Source of the DNA: Trichomonas vaginalis G3
Taxonomy: Eukaryota > Parabasalia > Trichomonadida > Trichomonadidae
Direction of reading: 5' to 3'
Assembly: GCF_026262505.1 (NCBI RefSeq)
Contig: NC_067207.1
Span: forward strand, 32,270,082-32,334,081
DNA: 64,000 bases
Below are positions 50,035-60,246 of this stretch, piece after piece. Numbering within the stretch: the stretch's first letter is position 1; each line of letters starts with the position of its first letter. Made by a program: the position numbers and the translations under genes. The notes under the pieces were generated by a model that did no database searches, was not told the DNA's origin, and saw only the letters and a list, made by a program, of their open reading frames with translations.

Positions 50035-50158
50035 GGTAAAAAAGGGGGTTGGCGTCCTAAGGCGTCCTAGTGTAAATTTCTCAAAATTGTGATATTTACA
50101 TCACATTTTTGAGAGGTTTATAGGCGTCCTAAGGGAAAATTGAATAGCTAGGGCGTCC
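50035..50158 (+). repeat. MULE left inverted end with four GGCGTCC boxes
   Basis: Boxes start at 50051, 50061, 50123 and 50152 (offsets 0, 10, 72, 101). Between boxes two and three lies an imperfect hairpin from TGTAAAT to ATTTACA and an overlapping one, TCTCAAAA...TTTTTGAGA. Confidence 0.88.
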
Positions 50159-50170
50159 CGAATTTTCATT

Positions 50171-50808
50171 CTAAGATTTAAATATATTATATACTTAAGT
50201 ATAATACAAGCAATATAAAAATTAAATTTTTATTATGTTAACTTATAAGAAATTTTTTTGAATTATCGTTGATTTATTGTAATCTTTCCAGGCTATACTT
50301 TTGAAATCAACTTTACCTGTCATACGCATTAATGTAGTAGATGTCCAGGTGTAGCTATTATATCCCAGCAACATTGGTATTTTATCATTGTAAGATATCA
50401 AAATGAAGCGTTTTTTCAGATATAATTTTTCGTAAATTTTTCAAAAATAAGATGGTAAAAAAGCCTCGACTTGCTCGAAAAATAACAATTTTTTACTTGT
50501 AAAAATAACCCTTTTACAGCATGGGCAGCTATTCAATCACTATTTCTTTTTCTAAAAGTATATTTTTCAAAAAAAATTAAGATCAAATTCGACAATTTCT
50601 TGATGAAAGCAAAAATATTACACATACTTCTAGATGCATGAGATAAATATGCAATTATTCAATCAATTCGCATGATTTTGAAAAAAAATCTAAATTTGAT
50701 AAAAATGTAGAAATTTTTTATTTTTAACTTGAGATTCGATTTTTTTGATCCAATTTGTGAATTTTTTTTTGATCGGAATTTCAATTAATTTGTTGATCAA
50801 AAATGACC
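50171..50808. other. AT-rich non-coding part of MULE
   Basis: No open frame or repeat that I can support between the left end and the 368-aa gene. Confidence 0.5.
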
Positions 50809-51915
50809 TCACAATGTTTGATCATAAGTGAAGTCATCTTCATGGGTATTTAGAAATTCCAAGAGAAATTGCTTATTTCTCGCAGATGTAATATCTGAGA
50901 AAATCGAATTTAAATATTCATAGAAACCCAAATCATTCTCCGGTTCGAATAATTCATCTGTTGCTTTTTCTGTTTTTTCTATGAATTTTAATAATTTGAT
51001 TAATAAATCTTCATCAGGAAGAATTATTGCTGCATTTGTGATAAAATTCCATATTGAGGTAATATGGCAATAATTACATTTATAAAATGTAATTTTATCC
51101 AAAATTTTTTGGCAAATTCGCATAATAGCATTAATATTTGAAGCTGAGATTAAACCTGTGATTACTTCTGTAACTTTTGGAAAATCATCGCAATTTAATA
51201 TCTCTTTATATTGAATTGAGAAATAAAAAAAATCAAATGGATTCATTTCTTCAATTTCAAGGAGATTGTAAAAATTGATAGAAGTGTTATTGCAACAAAT
51301 TGTATTTGCAGCAAAAAATATCATTTGCTCGATTCCATTTTTGGAATAAATTTGCTGGAACAATGTTAAATTAAAACAGTTGCTTAATTTTTCTTCATTG
51401 TTTTCATAAAAAAGTAACAAGTTTGCAACTGAAATTTCAAAATTTTGATAATTGCCAGTTATTTCAGTAAATATATATATTTGCTTTTCTTCATCTAAAA
51501 ATGGCAAATATTGATTTGCAATATTAACTAAAGTTTGGGATAAATTGTTCCAGTTTGATTTTACAATTTGTGAGCACATTATGTAATATGTAAATTTATC
51601 CGCTTTGTAGGAATTTAAAATTGTTTGTTGTTCTGTTTCAGTTAAATTACTGAATTTTTCAAGATTAATATTGTGATAAAAAATAGAATCCTTGAAACAT
51701 TCTGATATCTTTTCAATGTTTAAAACGGATGCTAAAAAATGTAAAAGAACTTCATCAGTCACTGTGATTTTTTTGAAAAATTTATCCCAATTCAAGCATC
51801 CAATTGATCTTTCTGTCATTGTACTTATGCATTGATAAAGTTGATTTAATGAATCCGAAGAATAATCATTATGCTTGACTAGTTGAGTTAGTTGATACAG
51901 ACTGTCGTCAGCCAT
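50809..51915 (-). CDS. unknown helical 368-aa protein carried inside the MULE
   Basis: Intact frame MADDSLYQLTQLVKHNDYSS...DFTYDQTL. Almost entirely helical and rich in Asn, Ile and Leu, with several FxxxIxxIL-type helix pairs; it may be an ARM/HEAT-like solenoid. No transposase, zinc-finger or catalytic motif. A host-type initiator TCATTT lies 7 bases before the ATG. It is divergent from the FLYWCH ORF across a 330-base gap holding a duplicated block. Being whole while the transposase is broken suggests a captured host gene or an accessory protein. Not recognised. Confidence 0.6.
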   Translation of the reverse strand: MADDSLYQLTQLVKHNDYSSDSLNQLYQCISTMTERSIGCLNWDKFFKKITVTDEVLLHFLASVLNIEKISECFKDSIFYHNINLEKFSNLTETEQQTILNSYKADKFTYYIMCSQIVKSNWNNLSQTLVNIANQYLPFLDEEKQIYIFTEITGNYQNFEISVANLLLFYENNEEKLSNCFNLTLFQQIYSKNGIEQMIFFAANTICCNNTSINFYNLLEIEEMNPFDFFYFSIQYKEILNCDDFPKVTEVITGLISASNINAIMRICQKILDKITFYKCNYCHITSIWNFITNAAIILPDEDLLIKLLKFIEKTEKATDELFEPENDLGFYEYLNSIFSDITSARNKQFLLEFLNTHEDDFTYDQTL

Positions 51916-51922
51916 TTTAAAA

Positions 51923-51928
51923 AAATGA
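51923..51928 (-). promoter_or_regulatory. initiator element of the 368-aa gene
   Basis: TCATTT on the minus strand, 7 bases from the ATG at 51915. Confidence 0.55.
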
Positions 51929-51964
51929 ATAAAATTGTATAGTAAATTATATTTGTGAAATTTG

Positions 51965-52029
51965 TGACGCTACATTCAATCTAAGACCAATATCTCAAAG
52001 AATTCCTCATTTAAGCATTACTTTTCATT
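51965..52029. repeat. 65-bp direct repeat, copy 1
   Basis: TGACGCTACATTCAATCTAA...ATTACTTTTCATT, matching 52131-52195 with two mismatches, 166 bp apart in the same orientation. Confidence 0.92.
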
Positions 52030-52130
52030 GTTTTTTAAAAAATATCTTTGCTTATTTGTTCACTTTTTTGACATTTATTATATGCTTTTTATCATATTTC
52101 CGATGATATGAAATATATTCTATATAAGAA

Positions 52131-52195
52131 TGACGCTACATTCAATCTAAGACCAATATCTCAAAGAATTACTCATTTAAGTATTACTTTTCATT
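52131..52195. repeat. 65-bp direct repeat, copy 2
   Basis: Second copy of the block at 51965-52029. It sits just upstream of the FLYWCH ORF, so both divergent genes have one copy in their upstream region. Confidence 0.92.
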
Positions 52196-52238
52196 TTTGA
52201 TTTAATTTTCGAACGGTTTTCGTGAATTTTGCATCATT

Positions 52239-52244
52239 TCATTT
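52239..52244 (+). promoter_or_regulatory. initiator element of the FLYWCH ORF
   Basis: TCATTT, overlapping a second TCATTT at 52234-52239, four bases before the ATG at 52249. Confidence 0.55.
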
Positions 52245-52248
52245 TTTA

Positions 52249-52722
52249 ATGGGAAAATCATCTATATTTAATCAAAAAAGAGCAAACTTTACAGACGAAA
52301 ATAAAATATTTATCAGGGAACAATCTGATAAATACCAAAAATCAACATCGAGAGATGAAAAAACGAATATAATCAAACAAGTTCTTCAATATTTTAATAT
52401 TAAATACGCCGAAAATGAATCTAAAGCTGTCAGAAGATATTTTAGTTATATTGCAGTTAAAAATATTCCCGCAGTTACTGGAAAATATCCTGATACAATT
52501 GTTCGCAAAGATATGCTTTATTCGCATGATCATACAAATATTATTAATTCAAATAATATTGAACGTTACTACCGTTGCATCGATCATTCTTGTCAAGCAC
52601 GTTATTTAGTTAAAATTGAGAACAGTTCAGTTTCCGAAGATTTACAAAAGGAACATATACCCGAATGCAGACAATTTAAAAAGTTACAAAATGAAAAAAA
52701 AATGATCTTCATAAATCAATGA
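52249..52722 (+). pseudogene. MULE N-terminal piece with FLYWCH-type zinc finger
   Basis: From ATG 52249 (MGKSSIFNQKRANFTDEN), chosen by its initiator, 157 aa. The zinc finger is RYYRCIDHSCQARYLVKI...KEHIPECRQF, with the spacing of FLYWCH/WRKY-GCM fingers that begin MULE transposases. The frame ends at a TGA at 52720. Coding similarity continues in another frame as DLHKSMTLTEIYNKAMAKFS to about 52885, with the shift at an A9 run near 52692-52700. No DDE domain follows; the DDE part of a related transposase begins near 56422. Confidence 0.65.
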
Positions 52723-52851
52723 CTCTGACAGAAATATACAATAAGGCAATGGCAAAATTTTCTGAAGACAACGGCACTTTTCAGCAGATTAAAAAATTTA
52801 TGACAGAACTTGCTGTTGGTACTGATGAAAACCCATTAAGGATACCCTTAC

Positions 52852-53026
52852 GTGTCAGATTTTTTGCGCATACGAAGAAGTCATGCTAGACATGAGCTAT
52901 AAACCTGAAATTTTAGCAACATATTTAAAACTTTTTAAACTACAATACACTTTAATATTCAAGAACAAAAATATTCTTTTTAGAAATTACATAATTATTT
53001 TATGTGAAATCTATATAAAAACATAT
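52852..53026. other. MULE remnant, AT-rich
   Basis: Tail of the FLYWCH-bearing coding stretch, then AT-rich DNA up to the MITE. No separate gene. Confidence 0.4.
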
Positions 53027-53262
53027 TTTGCGAGCGTAACTTTTTTCTTTATAAGCACCTTATATGACTGATAAACTGTGAAGGCACATAATTGTTAATT
53101 CATAGAGTTGATATGTTTCCAAAATTGAGAGGAAATTTGAAAATTGAATACTCTTTCAATTCAATTTTCAAAAGATATCAGCTCCTTCAATAATTGAAGG
53201 ACGATTTTGATCATTTGCTCTTAAAACAAGTATGCCATGGAGAAAAAAGTTACGCTCGCAAA
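53027..53262. mobile_element. MITE-like element, 236 bp
   Basis: Ends form a 22-bp inverted repeat: TTTGCGAGCGTAACTTTTTT then CT at 53027-53048, and its reverse complement ending at 53262. The inside is AT-rich with an extra inverted repeat, TTTGAAAATTGAA...TTCAATTTTCAAA. No coding capacity. The target duplication is not clear. Confidence 0.7.
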
Positions 53263-54703
53263 TCTGAAATATAACTATCATATAAAAAAATTAAATTTCT
53301 AATTTTTTACTCTATAGATATTATTGGCCACTTGTGTAATGCATAAAAGTTTATGTCATATGCATACATTTGGAAGTATGGGAGACGAGGGAAATTACTT
53401 CTATGAGGGACTAGGATTTTTAAAAATTTCTCTATCGGACTCACCATTCAATTTCTCGAAAATTAAAAAAAATCAATAATAGCTAAAATGTATTATGCAT
53501 AACAAATTTTAATGTTACACGGTATTTTTTGAACTTCATGACATGAATTTTCTTTATATTATTTTTTTTTTGGATTTTCTATGATTTATGCGATAGGCTG
53601 GAACAACATTGTAAGTGCAATGATATCATTTATAGAAAAATCTAAAACTTCAGCATTCAGAACTCGCAACCACAAAAATATTCATTTGCTAAGTAAGTAA
53701 AGTTGATTAAGTTCGACACTTAGCTTTTATACGTAAAACCAAGTGTGTATTGTTATTTCTTGTTAAATTATTGAGAAAAAAATAAATTGTAAGAGAAACG
53801 ATACTGATTATTGAAAGAATATTGAGGGTAGCTGCAGATTTCTTCATTAACATGCCGGAAATTTGTTAATCTTGGTTTTCTATTCATAAAATCTGTCGAA
53901 GAATCTAAAAACGGAGATATGAAATAGAGATCATGTAATCTAGAGTATCCTGTCAGAAAAATAGACTAAGCATGTAACCCTTTTTTTGGTCATAAACACT
54001 TTTTACCACTTAGTCATACAGATGATCATTAAATTTAAACGAGCACTTTTGTCAGAATTATATTCTTTTACAAAGACAGAAGATTTTAGTATTATTTAAT
54101 ATTAGTGCTGTAGCAAAATTCAAAAAACGGTGAAAATTCAGTGAATTTGTGAATTCACATTTTTTTTTCGACATTTTTCTTGATATATCCATGCACATTA
54201 AGAACACAGCTTTGATACGCTTAAAAAAGCATATTTCATATGAAATTGTTAAAGAAATAAACAATTTATATAAAATTGCACTTATGGGCAGTTTAGATAT
54301 ATAATTTATATATAACATATATACAAATCCATAGACAAAGTGCAATAACTACAATGTTGTAGAAAATTACAGCAGAAATACTGACTTTTTGAAGGATAAT
54401 AAGAATTCTTCTAAATGTTGTATTTTTATAATTTGATTGATTTTTTTTACTATTTCATTAATCTTTTATGAATAATAATTATTTTTAATATATGTGCTAT
54501 TAAAATTTCAAATTTTGACTAATATATCTAAGTTATCTGAACGAAACATTTAGAAAATATCATACTTACATTGAAATAGCAAGTAGAGCATATTAATAGC
54601 AAGTTTCTTGGCTTTATATCTATCATCTATTGTTGTTTGATCAAACAAAATTCACTCTATTATATGGTGTCAATTAATTAAAACAATTTTTAATAGTTAT
54701 TTA
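53263..54703. other. AT-rich non-coding part of MULE
   Basis: About 1.4 kb with only weak chance ORFs (for example 54058-54345 on minus). Homopolymer-rich; nothing recognisable. Confidence 0.5.
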
Positions 54704-56003
54704 TAGGGTGTCCAAAGGTGTGTTTAGCACAAACCTGAATACTGCGAATAGAAATAAACAAGTTACATATATATAAAGTTTATTTAAATATAATCACCAT
54801 TGGATTCAATCACGCGTTCGCAGCGATCGATCCAGGCTTCAAAGACACGCTTTAAATCATCATGAGAAAATTGCTCAAATTGCTCTCTTACAAATTTTCA
54901 GATCATCTGGACTCGCGAATTCGCGTCCTTCAGCTCTCTTTTTTAGCGTGCCGAATAAATAAAAGTCAGAGGGTGCAATATCAGGTGAATAAATTGGGTT
55001 TGGAACAACTTTGACATTGTTTTCCACCAAGTAATTCATTACCTTATGACTTTTGTGAACTCTTGAATTATCAAAATGAATTGCAAACTTTTGTTTTTGT
55101 TGTTTGGATTTCTCAAACTCATCAGAATTGATAATTTGAGTAAGAACATTGTCAATTAGATACTGAGCATTCATCGTATTAGGTTTTTGAAGAATATCAA
55201 TTGCGATGATGCTATTCACGCCCCAAAAAACCGACAACATCATCATTGGTGTGTCAATTTTTTTCTTCGGGAATGTTTGCGGATTTTCATCCTTCGGGAT
55301 CCACATGATTTTGGCTTCTGTTGCATATTGAAACCAAGACTCGTCCCCTGTACTAAAAAGCGAAACTTCTTGGATTGATACGCAGCCAATATAGAGAGGA
55401 GCTCTTTCGAAGATTGGACTCTAGATTTTTTTTGAACTGAATGAAGGTTGTGCGGAACCCAACGTGTATACGCTAGTTTGTAGTTCAAATAATTGTGCAG
55501 ATAATAACTGACTGTTGTACGTGGTATCTTTGTCATCTCCTCTATCCTTCTGAGTGATGCTCTTGGGTCTTCATCTAGCGCTTGAAGAATTGCTTTGATT
55601 TTTCTTTGATCCGGCGATTTTTTGTCAATTTTTATGATGGGCGCCTTTTTGTTCATGAAGTGATACATCCTAACATGATACGTTACAGTGGAATAGCTAG
55701 GAGCATCCATACCGAAGCATTTTACCAATGTCTCGTAGATTTTTTACAGTCTTTGCATTTTTTTGCAAGAGCGAGGATGTTTTCTTTATGATTCATTAAA
55801 AAAATGAAAAAAATCCCGCCAAAATTTCCCGCGAAACCGCCTCTTGTCTCAAAATTCATTTTATATCCCGGCATGGCGCCAAAATACAACTTACTCATCA
55901 TATACATATATTCATATTTTTTATTATATATTTATAATCAGCATATATCTCCTTTAATAGTCTCATATAGAGCGCTGTGCTAAACGCACCTTTGGACACC
56001 CTA
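54704..56003 (-). mobile_element. mariner copy 1, 1,300 bp, minus orientation
   Basis: TAGGGTGTCCAAAGGTGTGT begins the element; the right end is its inverse, about 28 bp each. TA duplications lie outside at 54702-54703 and 56004-56005. Matches copy 2 (58274-59576) apart from three single-base losses as far as I compared, which account exactly for the 3-bp length difference. Size and end length agree with Tvmar1 of Trichomonas. Confidence 0.93.
54784..55796 (-). pseudogene. mariner transposase, copy 1, frameshifted
   Basis: Begins MNHKENILALAKKCKDC (ATG 55796) and shifts frame at an A6 run near 55745, as copy 2 does. A further single-base loss near 55365 (GTAC where copy 2 has GTAAC) ends the frame before the first catalytic Asp. 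Two T losses near 54888-54900 shift the C-terminus. The remaining segments equal those of copy 2, including HFDNSRVHKS and SPDIAPSDFYLFG. Not functional as it stands. Confidence 0.9.
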
Positions 56004-56404
56004 TATTTAGTGCGAATAAGTGCAAACTCATAAATGAATAACTTAATAGTAGAAATGAATTATCTGATATAAATCTCACATTTTGTCCATCAGAAATACT
56101 TTAATTGCATACGCATAACTATTAGTAATACGTCTGGAGTGTCAATTAATAACAATCCCACAACAAGTAAAATTCAGATTTTTATTAAACTTATTTTTTC
56201 CTAAAAGTTTTCTCAAATTACTATATATACATATGTGGATAAAATAATAGTAATATTGTAAAAAATTAGATAATTTTTTTTATTTGAGAACCTCTCAAAA
56301 GTTCATTCAATTTATCAATTGTTTCAGTTTGATGTATATTCATTTCTGGAGCCTAAAACTTTAGCAATCATGACAATATCATATTCTCTTTCTAACTACG
56401 CAAT
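56004..56404. other. AT-rich MULE DNA between mariner 1 and the transposase
   Basis: No gene seen. It ends at a 17-bp sequence GTAAGGGTATCCTTAAT (56405-56421) that is the exact inverse of 52835-52851. Confidence 0.5.
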
Positions 56405-56421
56405 GTAAGGGTATCCTTAAT

Positions 56422-58085
56422 TAAAGATTCATTGGTCAGGGAAGTTTATAATAAGTCCAGAAAATTTTCTGTTGGAGAAAAAATTACAGACGATGAAATT
56501 GCTAATTTTTGTTTAATAAATGGCGAGCAGTTTTTCATTGGCCATGATTTTCAAGCAAATTGTGAGACAATGTTTTTTTGGTTTTGAGAAGGCAATTCAA
56601 TTGGCAAAAGAAGCCACAGATTTATTTTGCGATGGAACTTTTAAAATTACACCAAAACATTTTCAAAAAGGACAGATGCTAACAATTATGATTTGTGAAC
56701 CTTCAACAAATCAATATCTACCACTTTTATTTATATTCATGAAAAACCGCACATTTGAATCTTATAAGAAGGCATTTGAATATATTTTTACTGTCAAGGG
56801 TATTCAATTTTCAAAGCTAATTCAAATTCATTGTGATTTTGAAAAGGGAATGATAGAGGCACTTCAACAAATTTTCCCTAAAGTCCGTATAATTGGATGC
56901 CTATTTCATTTCAAACAAGCTTTACACAGGAAACTTGTAGCACTTTATACAAAAAATTTCAATACTTTACAAAATTCTTTATTTAAGCTATATTCTATTA
57001 CTCCATTCATGTCTCATGAAGAATTTGTACTTACAATGCATATAATTAATCAAAATAAAGTTGATTCGATCAAAGATTATATTGATTATTTCAACAAAGT
57101 TTGGTTGCCGCACTACAATTTAATATCTCAATATAATAATGCAACTGCAATATTCACTAATGATTGCCTCGAGAGTATGCATTCAGAATTTTCTTCGTTA
57201 AAACATCCAAACATTTATGAAGCTATTAAGAAGATATCTCAAATCCAATTAGATAAATATAACGCCATCAAAAATAACCAGAAGATCGAGCGCCATATAA
57301 AAACCGTTATCACTGATAGCTACAAAAATTATATTCTTGACTGCTTTCAAAAAGAACTTGAGAAAACAATTTTTTCTATCAAACAATACAACGTAAGTGA
57401 TCTTTCTTTGGCTCAGAACGAGATTTCTCCATATGGTTCCATAGAATCGAGTTCATTGTTCGAAAATATTCCAGTTCATGATGCAGATATACTCAAATCG
57501 ATCGATCTAACAGATAAAGATACAATGATCACTAAGTTTATTAATGAAAAAAGAGAAAAAATTATGGCATTATTTAATGAAACATTAAATCATCCAGATT
57601 TTAATTCATCCACTCCAATTCAAACTAATTTTGAGCAAGCCGATACAAATCAAGGTTCAGATGCTCCAATTCGCTCCGAAAATTCAAATATTGCAGACTC
57701 TACAGATTTAGAACCAGAAAATCAAAACCATCCTTCTACAAATCAAATGTCTAGTAATCTAGAACATAAGCTGGACCTTCTTGATCATATTGAAAAACAA
57801 TTATCGAAAATGCGCTCGTTATTGGGAATTCTTCCTACTACAAATGCTATTGTTGGGCCGTCAAAACAAGTTTCAGTTAATAGCAAGCAAAATTCTGAAA
57901 AAAATAAGAAAAAATCTTCCATAACAACAAAATCAAACAATAAAAAACAAAATTCATCCGACAATCCTCCTAAACGTAAAGCTCCTATTTCGGAAAGGAT
58001 TCTCAGCGATAATAACTTATATTTTCAAGTTCATCGAAAAAGATCGAAAAGCAAACGTTCCACATCTACAGAGAAAAAGAATTGA
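56422..58085 (+). pseudogene. MULE DDE transposase, frameshifted near its start
   Basis: The main frame (ATG 56520, 521 aa) has the MULE core: TDLFCDGTFK (first Asp), LIQIHCDFEKGMIEAL (second Asp), and IGCLFHFKQALHRKL, the CxxHxxQ motif. A helical C-domain and a long Ser/Asn/Lys-rich tail follow. Upstream, DSLVREVYNKSRKFSVGEKI...FFIGHDFQANCETM is read in another frame from about 56422. The two frames meet at a T7 run near 56571-56577, so one base is lost or gained there. No FLYWCH domain is joined directly; the one at 52249 has an overlapping but different LTEIYNKAMAKF segment. Confidence 0.82.
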
Positions 58086-58273
58086 TATATGAAGTCTAAT
58101 TCCTTTTATAACTACTATATTTTTATTCTTATGACTAAAAAATAATATATTATTTAACAATTTTCATTTTTTTCTTTTAACAATTTCGTTTTATTTCCAT
58201 TTATTGTTAAATGATTTTTAGCATACACCTTTCTTTGTTCATCTTCTAAATACAATTTATTTTTTCTTAGATA
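58086..58273. other. MULE DNA before mariner 2
   Basis: AT-rich 3' flank of the transposase; nothing recognised. Confidence 0.4.
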
Positions 58274-59576
58274 TAGGGTGTCCAAAGGTGCGTTTAGCAC
58301 AGCGCTCTATATGAGACTATTAAAGGAGATATATGCTGATTATAAATATATAATAAAAAATATGAATATATGTATATGATGAGTAAGTTGTATTTTGGCG
58401 CCATGCCGGGATATAAAATGAATTTTGAGACAAGAGGCGGTTTCGCGGGAAATTTTGGCGGGATTTTTTTCATTTTTTTAATGAATCATAAAGAAAACAT
58501 CCTCGCTCTTGCAAAAAAATGCAAAGACTGTAAAAAATCTACGAGACATTGGTAAAATGCTTCGGTATGGATGCTCCTAGCTATTCCACTGTAACGTATC
58601 ATGTTAGGATGTATCACTTCATGAACAAAAAGGCGCCCATCATAAAAATTGACAAAAAATCGCCGGATCAAAGAAAAATCAAAGCAATTCTTCAAGCGCT
58701 AGATGAAGACCCAAGAGCATCACTCAGAAGGATAGAGGAGATGACAAAGATACCACGTACAACAGTCAGTTATTATCTGCACAATTATTTGAACTACAAA
58801 CTAGCGTATACACGTTGGGTTCCGCACAACCTTCATTCAGTTCAAAAAAAATCTAGAGTCCAATCTTCGAAAGAGCTCCTCTCTATATTGGCTGCGTATC
58901 AATCCAAGAAGTTTCGCTTTTTAGTAACAGGGGACGAGTCTTGGTTTCAATATGCAACAGAAGCCAAAATCATGTGGATCCCGAAGGATGAAAATCCGCA
59001 AACATTCCCGAAGAAAAAAATTGACACACCAATGATGATGTTGTCGGTTTTTTGGGGCGTGAATAGCATCATCGCAATTGATATTCTTCAAAAACCTAAT
59101 ACGATGAATGCTCAGTATCTAATTGACAATGTTCTTACTCAAATTATCAATTCTGATGAGTTTGAGAAATCCAAACAACAAAAACAAAAGTTTGCAATTC
59201 ATTTTGATAATTCAAGAGTTCACAAAAGTCATAAGGTAATGAATTACTTGGTGGAAAACAATGTCAAAGTTGTTCCAAACCCAATTTATTCACCTGATAT
59301 TGCACCCTCTGACTTTTATTTATTCGGCACGCTAAAAAAGAGAGCTGAAGGACGCGAATTCGCGAGTCCAGATGATCTTGAAAATTTTGTAAGAGAGCAA
59401 TTTGAGCAATTTTCTCATGATGATTTAAAGCGTGTCTTTGAAGCCTGGATCGATCGCTGCGAACGCGTGATTGAATCCAATGGTGATTATATTTAAATAA
59501 ACTTTATATATATGTAACTTGTTTATTTCTATTCGCAGTATTCAGGTTTGTGCTAAACACACCTTTGGACACCCTA
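58274..59576 (+). mobile_element. mariner copy 2, 1,303 bp, plus orientation
   Basis: Ends TAGGGTGTCCAAAGGTGCGT and the inverse of TAGGGTGTCCAAAGGTGTGT, about 28 bp, between TA duplications at 58272-58273 and 59577-59578. With copy 1 it forms an inverted pair 2.27 kb apart around the MULE transposase. Very young by its near-identity with copy 1. Confidence 0.93.
58481..59496 (+). pseudogene. mariner transposase, copy 2, one frame change at an A-run
   Basis: The N-terminus MNHKENILALAKKCKDC (ATG 58481) is in one frame. The rest, KIYETLVKCFGMDAPSYS to the end, is in another, meeting at an A6 run (58532-58537). The main frame has two helix-turn-helix regions (SLRRIEEMTKIPRTTVSYYL), then the D,D34D triad: TGDESWF, HFDNSRVH and SPDIAPSDFYLFG with exactly 34 residues between the second and third Asp. 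It is complete to VIESNGDYI. The shared A6 in both copies means ancestral loss, slippage decoding or a base-calling error. Confidence 0.88.
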
Positions 59577-59578
59577 TA

Positions 59579-60119
59579 TAATTATATTCATTCAATTCGA
59601 TCGTCATTTTTCAGTACATGATCGTAATTTTCAATTATTGATCGCGATTTTACTTCAGAATTTGTTCGCCATATTGCTTATCAAAATTATATCTCTATTC
59701 CCTCATTTCTGTTTAGTCAATATCATTACACTCCTATTGTCTAATAACATGCTATTAATTTTCTTAAAATTAAAAAAAATATCAACTTTTAAAAACAGAA
59801 ACTTAACATCCTTAGGTCAATGGATTTTGATGTGAGATACATTTAATCTGTTTTTCTTTTTTTATTTTAAATAATTGAATATTTATAGTTGTTATGGGTC
59901 TTACATCATGTAAAACGAATTTTCTTAAAGTAAATTTACTTTTTCTTCAATCATTCTTACATTTTTTTTAAAAATTTATCCAAAAAAAGATGTTTTAGAA
60001 TGAAAAAAATAGAAAAATCTTCATTTATAGTCTTTCTTGAATGTATACGTTTTGATTTTTTTCTTTTTTAAAAAATTCAATTTCTAGAAAAATCGAGAAA
60101 AAATCATTTTCTTCTATTT
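59579..60119. other. MULE DNA right of mariner 2
   Basis: AT-rich, homopolymer-rich; no gene recognised. Confidence 0.5.
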
Positions 60120-60123
60120 TTTA

Positions 60124-60246
60124 GGACGCCATACCCATTGAAATCTCTTCTCAGGACGCCATAAACTATTCAATTATGGTGTAAACTTCTCAAAAATTGA
60201 ATAGTTTACATCAGGACGCCTTAGGACGCCAACCCTTTACGCGCCC
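60124..60246 (-). repeat. MULE right inverted end with four GGCGTCC boxes
   Basis: Read inward on the minus strand the boxes begin at 60230, 60220, 60160 and 60130 (offsets 0, 10, 70, 100), the same layout as the left end. A hairpin TGTAAACT...AGTTTACA sits between boxes two and three. Outside the boxes the two ends differ considerably. Confidence 0.88.

Larger units (their letters stand above)
50035..60246. mobile_element. Mutator-like element (MULE), 10,212 bp, with nested insertions
   Basis: Flanked by a perfect 9-bp direct repeat ATTAAAAAG (50026-50034 and 60247-60255), the size MULEs make. The ends are 124-bp inverted repeats with the outer core GGGTTGGCGTCCTAAGGCGT. It holds a FLYWCH-type zinc-finger ORF, a MULE DDE transposase, a 368-aa gene of unknown function, a 236-bp MITE and two mariners. 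Without the insertions it would be about 7.4 kb. The transposase is broken, so the copy is probably immobile on its own. Confidence 0.88.

Noticed and set aside
54058-54345. 95-aa minus ORF inside the MULE
   Set aside because: No recognisable domain, in homopolymer-rich DNA; probably chance.
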